A DNA stretch of 64,000 bases. Origin: Phytohabitans suffuscus. Lineage in GTDB: Bacteria > Actinomycetota > Actinomycetes > Mycobacteriales > Micromonosporaceae. The notes under the pieces are model-generated. The model had not been told where the DNA came from, ran no database searches, and saw only the letters and a list, made by a program, of their open reading frames with translations. A program made the translations under genes and the position numbers. Of this stretch, positions 6,209 to 16,549 are shown piece by piece. The stretch covers positions 4,278,320 through 4,342,319 of the forward strand of contig NZ_AP022871.1 in NCBI RefSeq assembly GCF_011764565.1, in the 5' to 3' direction. Each line of letters opens with the position of its first letter. The first letter of the stretch is position 1.

Positions 6209-8597
6209 CTAGACGGGCACGGTGGTGGCTACCGCGACCAGTTCGCTGGTGTGGGAGCCGGCGATTCCGACGTCCGGGGGCGGGGTGGTAGCCGGGTAGG
6301 GCGGTCAGGCCGTCGCTGCCGTCCATCACGCGCAGGCTCACGCGGCCGGCGGGGCCGTTGGTCGGGCGCAGGACCAGTTCCACCTCCACGCCTTCGGGTG
6401 GCGGGGCGTGGAAGACCATGCCGAACGACCAGCGTTCGCCCTCGCGGGCCACGGGGGCTGGCTGGCCGCCGACGCGGGCTGAGACGACTGCGGCGGTCGT
6501 GGCGTCCACGTGCAGGGAGAGCAGGCGCACGGGGCGTTGCGGGCGCACGCGCAGGCGTACGCTCCGCTCGCCGGTGGTGGCGCCGGGTAGCTGCTCGACG
6601 TCCACTGTGGGCGCTGGCAGCGAGGCGACCTCGGCCGGTCCGCTGCGAAACTCGTCGTCGCCCAGGGCGGGGAAGTCGGGCAGGGGTGCGGGGGCGCCGG
6701 AGACGTACTGTGACGTCCACTCCTGCTCGGTGCTCTCCTCGCTCAGCCACACCGCCTTGCCGGAGCCGGTGTCCAGCGCGTACATGAGGTGGGTCGGCGA
6801 CGGGTGGCGCGCGTCGAAGCCGTTCACCGAGAGCCCCACCGCCGTGAGGACCACCGCGGCCACGGCGCCGGCCAGGCCGGGGTAGATCGCGCGGCGGCGG
6901 GCCAGCATCGCGGCGATCGCCCGTTGTCCGCCGGCCTCGGCGAAGAGCAGGTCGACCACCGGCAGGGCGGCGAGCCCGAGCAGCACCGAGAAGAGGGCGC
7001 CCACCGCGCCCATCGCCAGCCCCAGCGCGGGGAAGAGCAGCATGACCGTGGGTGCCAGGATCACGGTGGCCACGGCGGCGCCGGCGGTGACCGCGGCGAC
7101 GGCGATCCGGGGGACGGCGAGGGCGAGCAGCCCGCCGGCCGCGGTGGCCAGGGCGGGGAGCGCGGCCAGGTACGAGCCGCCGGGTGCCACGAACGCCAGC
7201 ACCAGGCCGAACACCACCAGCCAGCCGAGGCCGCCGATGGCCAGGGACGCGGGACCGAGCCGGCGGCGCAGCAACGCGTACCAGGTGAAAAGGACCGCGG
7301 CGGAGAGTGAGATCACCGCGAGCCGGAACCACAGTGGACGGTATGGGTCGACCATCTCGGTGTATCCCGGCCGGATCGCCGTGAGGATGGCCCACAGCAC
7401 CTGCGCCAGCACGGGCGCGAGCAGCACCGGGACGAGGCCCAGCCCGAAGCCGCCCACGACGCGGGGCCACGTCGTGCGGCCCTGGCGGCGGGCGAGCCAG
7501 GCCAGCGCGGCGGTCGCGACGAGTGCGGCGAGCGCCAGCGGCCAGGTCAGCCAGCCCGGGTAGCGGACCAGCCCGCCGGGGACCGGGAAGTACGTGGCGT
7601 CCCCGGCGGCCTCCATGGTGGACAGATCGAGGCGGCCGAACTCGCGGGCCAGCGCGAGCGCGTTGTCGCCGTGCTGCTGGAGGCTGGCCTGGTCCATCGT
7701 GGACGGTGTGTCCCGCGGCGTGTGGTAGACCGCCGCGCCGTCGATGTACGCGGAGTTGAGGCCGGCGAAACCCTTGTCCAGAAACGCTGTGAAGTCGGTG
7801 TCGTTGGGCAGCAGCCGGTAGACCTCGACCGCGAACGACGTGCCCACCGGGTGCGGCGCGGCCCGCCCGAAGACGCTCACCAGATCGGCGTTGCGGCGGG
7901 AGGTCTCGAACGTGATGACCGGGCCGCCGCTGCCGCGCGCCTCGAGGTTGAGCACCACACCACCGTTCGCGGCGAGCGGGTGCGACGAGACGAACGCCGA
8001 GGCGCCGCAGAGGCACGCCTCCTCGGCGTCGGTCAGCACGAACACCACGTCGTTGCGGGGTCGCGGACCCTGGGCCAGCGCCCGCGCCACCTCCAGGATC
8101 GTGGCCACGCCCGCGCCGTCGTCGTTGCCGCCCGGTCCCACCTGTACCGAGTCGTAGTGCGCGACGAGGAAGACGCGGCCGGTCGGCGCGGTGCCGGGCA
8201 GCGTGGCCACCACGTTGCGGACGCGGGCGAACGTCGCCCCGCCCGAGCCGCCGGAGAGCTGCCCCGCCTCGGTGCCCACGGTGTCCTGCACGGTAGGTGC
8301 GAGGCCGATGTCGCGCAGAGTGGTCTCGATCCGCTCGCGATTGCGGTCGTTGGCCGCGCTGCCGGCCGCGTGCGTCTGCGCGCCGAGCGCCTCGACATGC
8401 GTGTACGCCCGCCCGGCGCTGAACTCGGCGGACGGTGCGTCCGGCCCGCGCGGGTCCGGCGGCCGGATGTCGAGCAGGGTGATCGCACCCACCGCGCCCA
8501 GCGCGGCGACGGCCGCCAGCGCGGCGAGCCCACGGCGGCGGGGACGGGTGAGCGCGCGGTCCGCGGGGGCATCGAGATCCACGACCATGGCAGACAT
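6209..8597 (-). CDS. M28 family zinc aminopeptidase with multi-pass membrane C-terminus (frame break near the 3' end)
   Basis: About 796 residues. One N-terminal membrane helix (residues about 24-42), then an M28 peptidase domain. VFLVAHYDSVQVGPGGNDDG near residue 145 gives the His and Asp zinc ligands, and DAEEACLCGA near 190 gives the catalytic Glu pair. Several membrane helices follow from about residue 400, then a C-terminal beta-rich domain. The reading frame that carries the domain ends in Arg-rich junk (GRRNRRLPHQ), whereas shifting frame at the G-run 6276-6280 gives VGIAGSHTSELVAVATTVPV and a stop at 6209-6211, a natural end. The length to that stop is 1 mod 3, so two bases are missing or one is extra there. 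Start ATG 8597; an in-frame ATG nine bases later (8588) is equally possible. Confidence 0.85.
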
Positions 8598-8665
8598 GAT
8601 GCGGCCCGAACGCCGCCGCGGCACCCACCCGGGACGGCGGGTCGCCGGTAGCGCCACGCGTGGCC

Positions 8666-8671
8666 TAGCGT
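8666..8671 (+). promoter_or_regulatory. Putative -10 hexamer TAGCGT
   Basis: TAGCGT followed by 6 nt and an ATG at 8678, the spacing of a leaderless start. It would drive the mini-ORF and the phosphatase operon behind it. Confidence 0.4.
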
Positions 8672-8677
8672 GTTGGC

Positions 8678-8728
8678 ATGGCTCTCGCCCGCGTGCACAA
8701 GTCGCGCTCCCTCGGGGCGCGGCGATGA
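8678..8728 (+). CDS. Putative 16-residue leader ORF
   Basis: ATG 8678 to TGA 8726-8728 encodes MALARVHKSRSLGARR, strongly basic. Its stop overlaps the ATG of the phosphatase gene (ATGA at 8725-8728), so translation could be coupled. It starts 6 nt after a TAGCGT hexamer. This is inferred from position only; no homologue is known to me and it could be untranslated leader. Confidence 0.3.
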   Translation: MALARVHKSRSLGARR

Positions 8729-9935
8729 CTGTCGTGCCTCCGCGGGCGTATCCGTACGGAGGGGCCGATCCGGGCGCGAGCGTGCCGACCGGCGAGCGGT
8801 TGCGCGTCCTGCTCGTCGAAGACGACGAGGCCGACGCGTTTCTCGTCGGCGAGCTGCTCGCCGAGGCGGACGCCAAGGTCGACCTCGCCGTCGCCACGAG
8901 CCTCACCGAGGCGCGCGACCGGGTGGGCGGCGTCGACTGTGTCCTGCTCGACCTCGGCCTGCCCGACGCGCAGGGGCTCGACGGGCTCCGCCAGGTGCTC
9001 GTGATGACCGAGCATGCCGCGGTCGTCGTGCTCACCGGCCGCCAGGACGAGCACCTCGGTGTCGGCGCCGTCGCGGAGGGTGCCCAGGACTATCTGCTCA
9101 AGGGTCAGGTCGACGGGGTGCTGCTGACCCGCGCGCTGCGCTACGCGGTGGAGCGCAAGCGGGCCGACGACAACGCCCGGCGGCTGCGCGAGGTGGAGCT
9201 GCGCGCCGAGGAGTCGGCCCGGCTGGAGCGCGGCCTGCTGCCGCAGCCGCTGATGACCACCGAGCTGGTCCAGACCCACCCCTTCTACCAGCCGGGGCGG
9301 CACGCCGCGGTCATCGGGGGTGACTTCTACGACGTGGTGCAGTCGGGCGACCGCCTGCACCTGATCGTCGGCGACGTGTGCGGCCACGGCGCGGACGAGG
9401 CGGCGCTCGGCGTCGAGCTGCGGGTGGCCTGGCGGGCCCTGATCCTGGCCGGCGTGCTCGAAGACGCGGTGCTGCCCGCCCTGGAGCAGGTGCTGATGAG
9501 CGAGCGCAAGGCCCGCGAGATTTTCGCGACCGTCGCCGCCGTGACGCTCGACCTGCGGGCCAACCGCGCGACGGTCCGGCTCGCCGGGCACCCGCCGCCG
9601 CTGCTGCTCTGCGGCGGCAAGGTGCGGCCCGTGCCCGCGCCGCACGGCCTGCTGCTCGGTGTGCAGCCCCGGCCGCCCCGCCCATACGACCTGGAGTTCG
9701 ACGGTGAGGACTGGTCCCTTCTGATGTATACGGACGGCCTCATCGAGGGGCGGGTCGGGCGCGGCAACGAGCGGCTCGACGTGGGTGGACTGTGCGCGCT
9801 GCTCGACGAGCGCGAGGCCCGCCACGTCGACCTGCCCGCGCTGCCGCAGTGGCTGATCGGCCGGGCCGAGGACGCCAACGACGGCCCGCTCGCCGACGAC
9901 GTCGCGATGCTGCTGATCTCGAGGGGCGCGGGCCG

Positions 9936-9939
<4 letters not shown>
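8725..9939 (+). CDS. Response regulator-PP2C (RsbU/SpoIIE-type) serine phosphatase
   Basis: 404 residues. Residues about 27-140 are a receiver domain: LLVEDDEADAFL gives the acidic pocket, VLLDLGLPDA the phospho-acceptor Asp, and LLKGQVD the conserved Lys. A short coiled linker (RADDNARRLREVELRAEESA) leads to a PP2C/SpoIIE phosphatase domain from about 180, with GGDFYDVV and GDVCGHG holding the metal-binding aspartates and LADDVAMLLI at the C-terminus. This architecture couples a phosphorelay to dephosphorylation of anti-sigma-factor antagonists. It is the first gene of a tight cluster; the next gene's GTG overlaps its stop (GTGA). The ATG at 8725 is preferred because it is the first start ahead of the receiver domain and is coupled to the mini-ORF. 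Confidence 0.93.
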
Positions 9940-11531
<1,592 letters not shown>

Positions 11532-11592
11532 GCGAGCCGCGTGCGAAAAGGCTTGCCACGACGACGCTGAGCGCGCGAGCTAAGGAGACGCA

Positions 11593-12045
11593 GTGACGGT
11601 GCCCGCCGATGGGAGGAGCCCGATCGAGGTCCTGCTGGTCGAAGACGACCCGGGCGACGTCCTCATGACGCAGGAGGCTTTCGAGGAGCACAAGCTCCGC
11701 AACAAGCTGACCGTGGTCACCGACGGCGACGCCGCGCTCGCATACCTGCGCCGCGAGGGTGAGTACAAGGACGCCGTCCCGCCGGACCTGATCCTGCTCG
11801 ACCTCAACCTGCCCCGCCGCGACGGCCGCCAGGTGCTCGCCGAGATAAAGAAGGACGAGAAGCTCGGCCGCATCCCGGTGGTCGTGCTCACCACCTCGCA
11901 GGCCGACGAAGACATCCTGCGCAGCTACGAGCTGCACGCGAACGCGTACGTCACGAAGCCCGTCGACTTCGACCGCTTCATCGCCGTCGTCCGTCAGATC
12001 GACGAGTTCTTCGTCAGCGTGGTCAAGCTTCCGCCTCGTGGCTGA
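11593..12045 (+). CDS. Rcp1-like single-domain response regulator
   Basis: 150 residues. One receiver domain: LLVEDDPGDVLM (acidic pocket), DLILLDLNLPRRDG (phospho-Asp), VVVLTTSQADEDI (Thr/Ser switch) and VTKPVDFDRF (Lys). There is no output domain. The extended LRREGEYKDAVPPDL loop is typical of Rcp1-type partners of phytochrome-like kinases. AAGGAG at 11581-11586 is a good ribosome-binding site for the GTG at 11593. The gene lies 61 bp behind the kinase gene, and its stop is overlapped by the next gene (8 bp), indicating one operon from 8.7 to 12.8 kb. Confidence 0.93.
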   Translation: MTVPADGRSPIEVLLVEDDPGDVLMTQEAFEEHKLRNKLTVVTDGDAALAYLRREGEYKDAVPPDLILLDLNLPRRDGRQVLAEIKKDEKLGRIPVVVLTTSQADEDILRSYELHANAYVTKPVDFDRFIAVVRQIDEFFVSVVKLPPRG

Positions 12046-12835
12046 CCTGGTCGACTCGGTCGGGCAGCTGCTGCGCGAGGTGGCGGCCACGGTCGTGCTG
12101 CCCTCGTTTCAGCACCTGGCCGAGGCGGACGTCGAGGAAAAGGCGCCCGGCGAGGTGGTGACGGTCGCCGACCGGCAGTCCGAGGCGATGATCGCCGATG
12201 GCCTCCGCGCGCTCCTGCCCGGCTCGCTCGTGGTCGGCGAGGAGGGCGTCGCCGCCGACCCCGCGGTGCTCGACCTGCTCCGCGATCCCGGCCCGGTCTG
12301 GGTCGTCGACCCGATCGACGGCACCGGCAACTACGCGGCCGGCCACGGCCCGTTCGCCCTCATGGCCGCCCTGGTCCGCGGCGGCGCGCCCGTGGCGGCC
12401 TGGATCCTCGACCCGCTGGCCGGCACGCTCGCGGTGGCCGAGGCCGGCTCGGGCACGTACGTCGACGGAGTCCGCGCCAGCCTGCCCGGCGACGCCGTAC
12501 GCCCGCTGCGCGGGGCCGCGATGAGCCGCTTCCTCCCGGCCGACCTCAAGGCCCGCATCCGGCGCGGCCTCACCTCGATCGACGAGGTGCTGCCGGGCCT
12601 GCACTGCGCCGGCCGCGAATACATCGACATCGTCACCGGCGCCCAGGACTTCGTGCTCTTCTGGCGCACGCTCCCGTGGGACCACGTGCCCGGCATGCTC
12701 CTGGTCCAGGAGGCCGGCGGCGCGGTCCGGCGGCTGGACGGCGGCCGGTACGACCTGACCGCGGACGGCTTCGGCCTGCTGGCCGCCGCCAACGACGCCA
12801 CCTGGCGGCGCGTGCACGACACCCTGCTCAGCTGA
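12038..12835 (+). CDS. Inositol monophosphatase family protein
   Basis: 265 residues. Metal-site motifs: VVGEEGVAA (Glu), WVVDPIDGTGNYAAGHGPFA (the DPIDGT motif) and PWDHVPGMLLVQEAGG (WD motif near the C-terminus). Members hydrolyse myo-inositol phosphate, histidinol phosphate or related sugar phosphates in a magnesium-dependent reaction; the substrate cannot be told from sequence. The GTG start overlaps the response regulator stop, so it is translationally coupled to the signalling genes. Its 3' end overlaps the convergent XRE regulator gene by 8 bp. Confidence 0.88.
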   Translation: MADLVDSVGQLLREVAATVVLPSFQHLAEADVEEKAPGEVVTVADRQSEAMIADGLRALLPGSLVVGEEGVAADPAVLDLLRDPGPVWVVDPIDGTGNYAAGHGPFALMAALVRGGAPVAAWILDPLAGTLAVAEAGSGTYVDGVRASLPGDAVRPLRGAAMSRFLPADLKARIRRGLTSIDEVLPGLHCAGREYIDIVTGAQDFVLFWRTLPWDHVPGMLLVQEAGGAVRRLDGGRYDLTADGFGLLAAANDATWRRVHDTLLS

Positions 12836-13679
12836 CGGAGCCGGCCGGCCACCGGGTGCCGACCACCGCGAGCAGCTTGAGGGCCTCGGCCGTACGGCTG
12901 CCGGGCGCGGCGCTGTAGACGACGAGGCGCTGGCCGTGGCCGGCGATGTCGAGCGTCTCGCACTCAAGCTCCAGCTCGCCCACGACCGGATGCCGCACCC
13001 GCTTGACCGTGGTGCCCTCGCGCACGCAGACCCGCAGCTCGTCCCACCGCCGTACGAACTCCGGGCCGGTGGCGCGCAGGCGGGCGATCAGGCCGTGGAT
13101 GCCGGCGTCCTCCGGGTAGCGGGCGGCGGCGGCGCGCAGCTCGGCCACGCACTCGTCGGCGAAGGCGGAGGTGTCCGGGTCGGCGAGCGCGACCTCCGGC
13201 AGCTCGCCGCTGAAGAGATTCCAGATCATGTTGCGCCGGCCGGGTGGCCAGGTGTCGGGATCGCCGAGCAGGGCGGCGGCCATCGAGTTCCAGGCGAGGA
13301 TCTCGTACTTGACGTCGGTGACGTAGGCGGGCGTGTCGTCCAGGCGGTTGAGCAGGTGGACCACGCCGGCCGGCACGTCGGCGCTCGGGCCGGACGGCGG
13401 TGAGGGCACCTCGCCGACCAGGTGGTAGAGGTGGGCGCGCTCGGCGTCGTACAGCCGGAGGGCGCGGGCCAGCGCGGAGAGCACCTGCCGCGACGGGCGC
13501 GGGCCGCGGGCCTGCTCCAGCCGCGCGTAGTAGTCGACCGAGATGCCGGCCAGCCGGGCCACCTCCTCGCGGCGCAGCCCCGGCGTACGGCGGCGCGGGC
13601 CGTCGGGGAGGCCGACATCCGCCGGGCGCACCCCGGCGCGACGGCTGCGCAGGAAGTCGGCGAGCTGTCGGCGGTCCAT
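12828..13679 (-). CDS. XRE-family regulator with MmyB-like ligand domain
   Basis: 283 residues starting MDRRQLADFLRSRRAGV. Helix-turn-helix: TPGLRREEVARLAGISVDYY then ARLEQARGPRPSRQVLSAL, the classic 'RREEVA.LAG.S..YY..LEQGR' signature of this actinomycete family. The C-terminal part (from about residue 100; YVTDVKYEILAWNSMAAALL) is the MmyB-like PAS-fold domain. These regulators usually sit next to a short-chain dehydrogenase that they control, and here an SDR gene is divergent with 103 bp between starts. Other in-frame ATGs lie 9 and 12 bases upstream; I chose 13679 because the family begins MDRR. Confidence 0.9.
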   Translation of the reverse strand: MDRRQLADFLRSRRAGVRPADVGLPDGPRRRTPGLRREEVARLAGISVDYYARLEQARGPRPSRQVLSALARALRLYDAERAHLYHLVGEVPSPPSGPSADVPAGVVHLLNRLDDTPAYVTDVKYEILAWNSMAAALLGDPDTWPPGRRNMIWNLFSGELPEVALADPDTSAFADECVAELRAAAARYPEDAGIHGLIARLRATGPEFVRRWDELRVCVREGTTVKRVRHPVVGELELECETLDIAGHGQRLVVYSAAPGSRTAEALKLLAVVGTRWPAGSVS

Positions 13680-13782
13680 GCCGCCCATCATGTCCGCTGG
13701 GCGCGGCGGCAACCAGGGACTGGGAGTCCGCGGTTGAAGCGTGCTCTCCTGCCCACCGCGCCGGCGCCGCAGGCTCGGGTCC

Positions 13783-14511
13783 ATGAGCGGATCCAAGGTC
13801 GCCCTCGTGACGGGGGCAAACAAGGGCATCGGGTACGAGATCGCGCGTGGCCTCGGCGGGACGGGTGCCACGGTGCTGGTGGGCGCGCGGGACGCGGAGC
13901 GGGGTGCGGCCGCCGCGGAGAAGCTGGTCGCCGAGGGCGTGACGGCCGTGCCGCTGCCGCTCGACGTCACCGACCCGCTCTCGGTCACCGCCGCCGCGGC
14001 GCGGGTCGAGCGGGAGTACGGCCGGCTGGACATCCTGGTCAACAACGCCGGCATCCTCGTCGAACGGGGGCAGCGGCCGAGCCGGACGCCGCTGGAGATG
14101 CTGGAGCGCACGTACGCGACGAACGTGTACGGCGTGGTCGCGGTGACCAACGCCATGCTCCCGCTGCTGCGCGAGGCACCGGCCGGCCGCATCGTCAACC
14201 TCTCCAGCGGGCTCGGCTCGCTGGGGCTGACCAGCGACCCGGGCGGGCCGTACCCGGGGACGTGGCTGCTGGCGTACAACTCGTCGAAGAGCGCGCTCAA
14301 CTCGATCACGGTGACGTACGCGAACGAGCTGCGGGACACGCCGATCAAGGTGAACGCGGCCGACCCGGGCTACTGCGCCACCGACCTGAACGGGCACGCC
14401 GGACCGCGTACCCCGGTACAGGGCGCGATCGCCGCCGTGCGGCTGGCCACGCTCCCGGCGGACGGCCCGACGGCCGGCTTCTTCGACGACGAGGGCACGG
14501 TGCCCTGGTAG
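13783..14511 (+). CDS. Short-chain dehydrogenase/reductase (divergent from XRE regulator)
   Basis: 242 residues. Cofactor-binding TGANKGIG at residues 10-17, DVTD after strand 4, NILVNNAGI, and active-site Ser in NLSSGLGS with YNSSK (Tyr/Lys). The TGANKGIGYEIARGL start and WLLAYNSSKSALN segment match the carbonyl-reductase-like SDR group. NADP(H) preference is likely because an arginine follows (VGARDAER). The likely regulator is the divergent MmyB-type protein. The stop codon TAG at 14509-14511 abuts a CTAG-flanked hairpin element. Confidence 0.92.
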   Translation: MSGSKVALVTGANKGIGYEIARGLGGTGATVLVGARDAERGAAAAEKLVAEGVTAVPLPLDVTDPLSVTAAAARVEREYGRLDILVNNAGILVERGQRPSRTPLEMLERTYATNVYGVVAVTNAMLPLLREAPAGRIVNLSSGLGSLGLTSDPGGPYPGTWLLAYNSSKSALNSITVTYANELRDTPIKVNAADPGYCATDLNGHAGPRTPVQGAIAAVRLATLPADGPTAGFFDDEGTVPW

Positions 14512-14682
14512 CTAGGGCGTGTTTCATAAGGGTCGGTCGAGCCGAGGCGAGGTCCAGGCGGCGTCCGGTGGTGCCGGGCGGAAGGTCGCATACCGGTGTT
14601 GTATGTGGCCTTTCGTCCGGTGCCGCTGGTCGTCGTCTGGACCCGCCGCAGGCCGGGCATGCCCTTATGAAACACGCCCTAG
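14512..14682. mobile_element. MITE-like element forming one long imperfect hairpin
   Basis: Perfect 17-bp terminal inverted repeats GGCGTGTTTCATAAGGG (14516-14532) and CCCTTATGAAACACGCC (14662-14678), flanked on both sides by CTAG (14512-14515 and 14679-14682). The two halves remain largely complementary right to the centre (near 14600, CATACCGGTGTTGTATG), so the whole 163-bp core can fold into a single stem. It has no coding capacity. It is inserted exactly between the stop of one SDR gene and the start of the next. The ends resemble those of the element at 2084-2147. Confidence 0.85.
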
Positions 14683-14685
14683 GAT
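14680..14685 (+). promoter_or_regulatory. Putative -10 hexamer TAGGAT spanning the element edge
   Basis: TAGGAT begins inside the right-hand CTAG of the hairpin element and ends 6 nt before the GTG at 14692. The element therefore supplies the TAG of the -10 box for the second SDR gene. Confidence 0.5.
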
Positions 14686-14691
14686 CGGCGG

Positions 14692-15465
14692 GTGTCGACG
14701 TACCTGGAGAGTCTCTTTTCGCTGGCCGGGCGCGTGGCGCTCGTGACGGGTGGCAGCTCGGGGATAGGTCGCGCGATCGCGGAGGCCCTGGGTCGCGCGG
14801 GCGCCAGGGTGGTGGTCGTCGCGCGGCGCGAGGCACCGCTGGCGGCGGCCGTCGCCGAGCTGGCCGCCGCCGGGGTGGAGGCGGCGGCGGTGCCCGCCGA
14901 CCTCGGCGACCGCGGCGCCCTGCGGGAGGCGGCGGAGGCGGCGGTCAAGTGGTACGGCGAGCCGAACATCCTGGTCAACTCGGCCGCGATCAACCGGCGC
15001 CCGCACCTGTCCGAGCTGACCGAGGACGACTGGGACGCGACGATCTCCGCCAACCTCGACGCGCCGTTCCTGCTCGGCCAGCGCTTCGGCCCGGCGATGG
15101 CGGCGCGGGGCTGGGGCCGCATCATCAACATCGCCTCCCAGCAGTCCGTCCGGGCGTACGGCAACAGCGGCGCGTACGGCGCGGCGAAGGCGGGACTGGC
15201 CGGGCTGACCCGCTCACAGGCCGAGGCGTGGTCGAAGCACGGCGTCACGTCGAACGCGATCGCGCCGGGCATAGTACGCACGCCGCTGACCGCCGAGCTC
15301 TTCGCCGACCCGGCGCGGGTGGCGACGGCCGCCGCGCGCACGATGGTGGGGCGCAACGGCGAGCTGGGCGACTTCGCGGGCACGGCCGTGTTTCTGGCGA
15401 GCGGGTCGAGCGCCTACGTAACCGGTCAGGTGCTCTTCGTAGACGGCGGCTTCTCGGTCGCATGA
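14692..15465 (+). CDS. Short-chain dehydrogenase/reductase (gluconate dehydrogenase-like)
   Basis: 257 residues. TGGSSGIGRAIAEALGRAGA (cofactor motif, residues 19-26), NILVNSAAINRRP (NNAG-type motif changed to NSAA), active-site Ser in NIASQQS, and YGAAK (Tyr/Lys). The C-terminus YVTGQVLFVDGGFSVA is canonical. The overall pattern resembles gluconate 5-dehydrogenase / 3-oxoacyl reductase-like SDRs, but the substrate is not determined. The GTG start sits 10 bp after the hairpin element with no clear ribosome-binding site, which fits a leaderless transcript from the TAGGAT hexamer. It is not closely related to the SDR at 13783, so this is not a local duplication. Confidence 0.9.
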   Translation: MSTYLESLFSLAGRVALVTGGSSGIGRAIAEALGRAGARVVVVARREAPLAAAVAELAAAGVEAAAVPADLGDRGALREAAEAAVKWYGEPNILVNSAAINRRPHLSELTEDDWDATISANLDAPFLLGQRFGPAMAARGWGRIINIASQQSVRAYGNSGAYGAAKAGLAGLTRSQAEAWSKHGVTSNAIAPGIVRTPLTAELFADPARVATAAARTMVGRNGELGDFAGTAVFLASGSSAYVTGQVLFVDGGFSVA

Positions 15466-15536
15466 TCGACTGGCGGTATACCACAGCGGAGGCTTAATTC
15501 TGAGGCACGTGTGACTTAAGAGGCCGGTGAGTCCGG

Positions 15537-15542
15537 TAGGCT
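15537..15542 (+). promoter_or_regulatory. Putative -10 hexamer TAGGCT (leaderless gene)
   Basis: TAGGCT followed by 8 nt and the GTG at 15551. Used to prefer that start over an in-frame GTG at 15527, which would overlap the hexamer. Confidence 0.55.
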
Positions 15543-15550
15543 CTCGCACC

Positions 15551-16534
15551 GTGCCTCGTCGTCCCGTTGCGGTGCTGCTCGGTCTCGTCCTGGCGTGGGT
15601 CGCCACGGGGCCCGCGGCGGCGGCGCCCAACACCGACGACGAAGGTGCCTCCAAGACCCTCCGGGTCCAGCTCGAGGCGGCCAACAAGGGGCACATCGAG
15701 GCCAAGGCCAAGCTCGGCAACTCCAAGAAGCGCCAGCTCGAGCTCAGTCTCCAGCTGAAGAAGGTGGAAGAGGACCTGGCGAGGACCACCAACGAGGTGG
15801 CCCTGCTCGCCGCGGAGTCCTACCGGGTCGGCCGGCTCACGCCGATCAACCTGATGCTCAACAGCGCCTCGCCCAACGAGTTCCTGGAGCGTGCCTCCGG
15901 GATTGAGCTGCTCGCCCAGCGCGACGGCGCCGCGATGCGCCGGCTCACCGAGTCGCGCGAGGAGGTCAGGCGCACCAAGGCGGCGATCGACAACGAGATC
16001 CGCGAGCAGGCCAAGCAGGTCGCCATCATGGCGGCGAAGAAGAAGGACCTGGAGAAGGCGCTCGGCATCGGCACCGCCGGCGGCTTCGTCGACGCCAACT
16101 CGCCGCTGGCCAAGCCGGCGCCGCGCAACTCCGACGGCTCGTGGCCGAGCGAGCGGTGCATCGTCGACGACCCGACCACCAGCGGCTGCATCACGGCGCG
16201 CACCCTCCACGCCTACAACCAGTCGCGGGCGGCGGGCTTCAAGCGATACACGTCCTGCAAGCGCAGCGGCGGCGGTGGCGAGCACCCGCTGGGCCGCGCG
16301 TGTGACTTCTCCTCGGCAACGTCGACGTTCAAGAACAGCGACGCCACCGGCGACGACAAGTCGTACGGCGACCGTCTCGCGGCCTATCTCGTGAAGAACG
16401 CCGACCGCCTCGGCGTGCTCTACGTGATCTGGTACCGGCAGATCTGGTCGCCCGGCTCCGGGTGGAAGGCGTACAGCGGGAGTGGCAGTGCCGCCGCGAG
16501 GCACACCAACCACGTGCACCTCTCGATGATCTGA
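15551..16534 (+). CDS. Secreted coiled-coil protein with LAS-type (VanY/ARB_07466-like) C-terminal domain
   Basis: 327 residues. Signal peptide about 1-25 (VAVLLGLVLAWVATGPAAAA). Residues about 30-170 are a long coiled coil (KKRQLELSLQLKKVEEDLAR; ESREEVRRTKAAIDNEIREQ). Residues about 200-327 contain EHPLGRACDF and a C-terminal NHVHLSMI, matching the HxxGxAxD ... HxH zinc pattern of LAS peptidases and ARB_07466-like domains; a disulfide is possible between nearby cysteines (CIVDDPTTSGC, CKRSGGGGEHPLGRAC). It may be a cell-wall hydrolase or an inactive binding domain; all three metal-ligand positions appear kept. The start is supported by the leaderless -10 and the signal peptide. Confidence 0.8.
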   Translation: MPRRPVAVLLGLVLAWVATGPAAAAPNTDDEGASKTLRVQLEAANKGHIEAKAKLGNSKKRQLELSLQLKKVEEDLARTTNEVALLAAESYRVGRLTPINLMLNSASPNEFLERASGIELLAQRDGAAMRRLTESREEVRRTKAAIDNEIREQAKQVAIMAAKKKDLEKALGIGTAGGFVDANSPLAKPAPRNSDGSWPSERCIVDDPTTSGCITARTLHAYNQSRAAGFKRYTSCKRSGGGGEHPLGRACDFSSATSTFKNSDATGDDKSYGDRLAAYLVKNADRLGVLYVIWYRQIWSPGSGWKAYSGSGSAAARHTNHVHLSMI

Positions 16535-16549
16535 CTACTCTTCTCCTTG

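Noticed and set aside
13783..15465. The two SDR genes as a tandem duplication
   Set aside because: Their cofactor, NNAG-type and active-site segments differ widely (NNAG versus NSAA; YNSSK versus YGAAK), so they are separate lineages.
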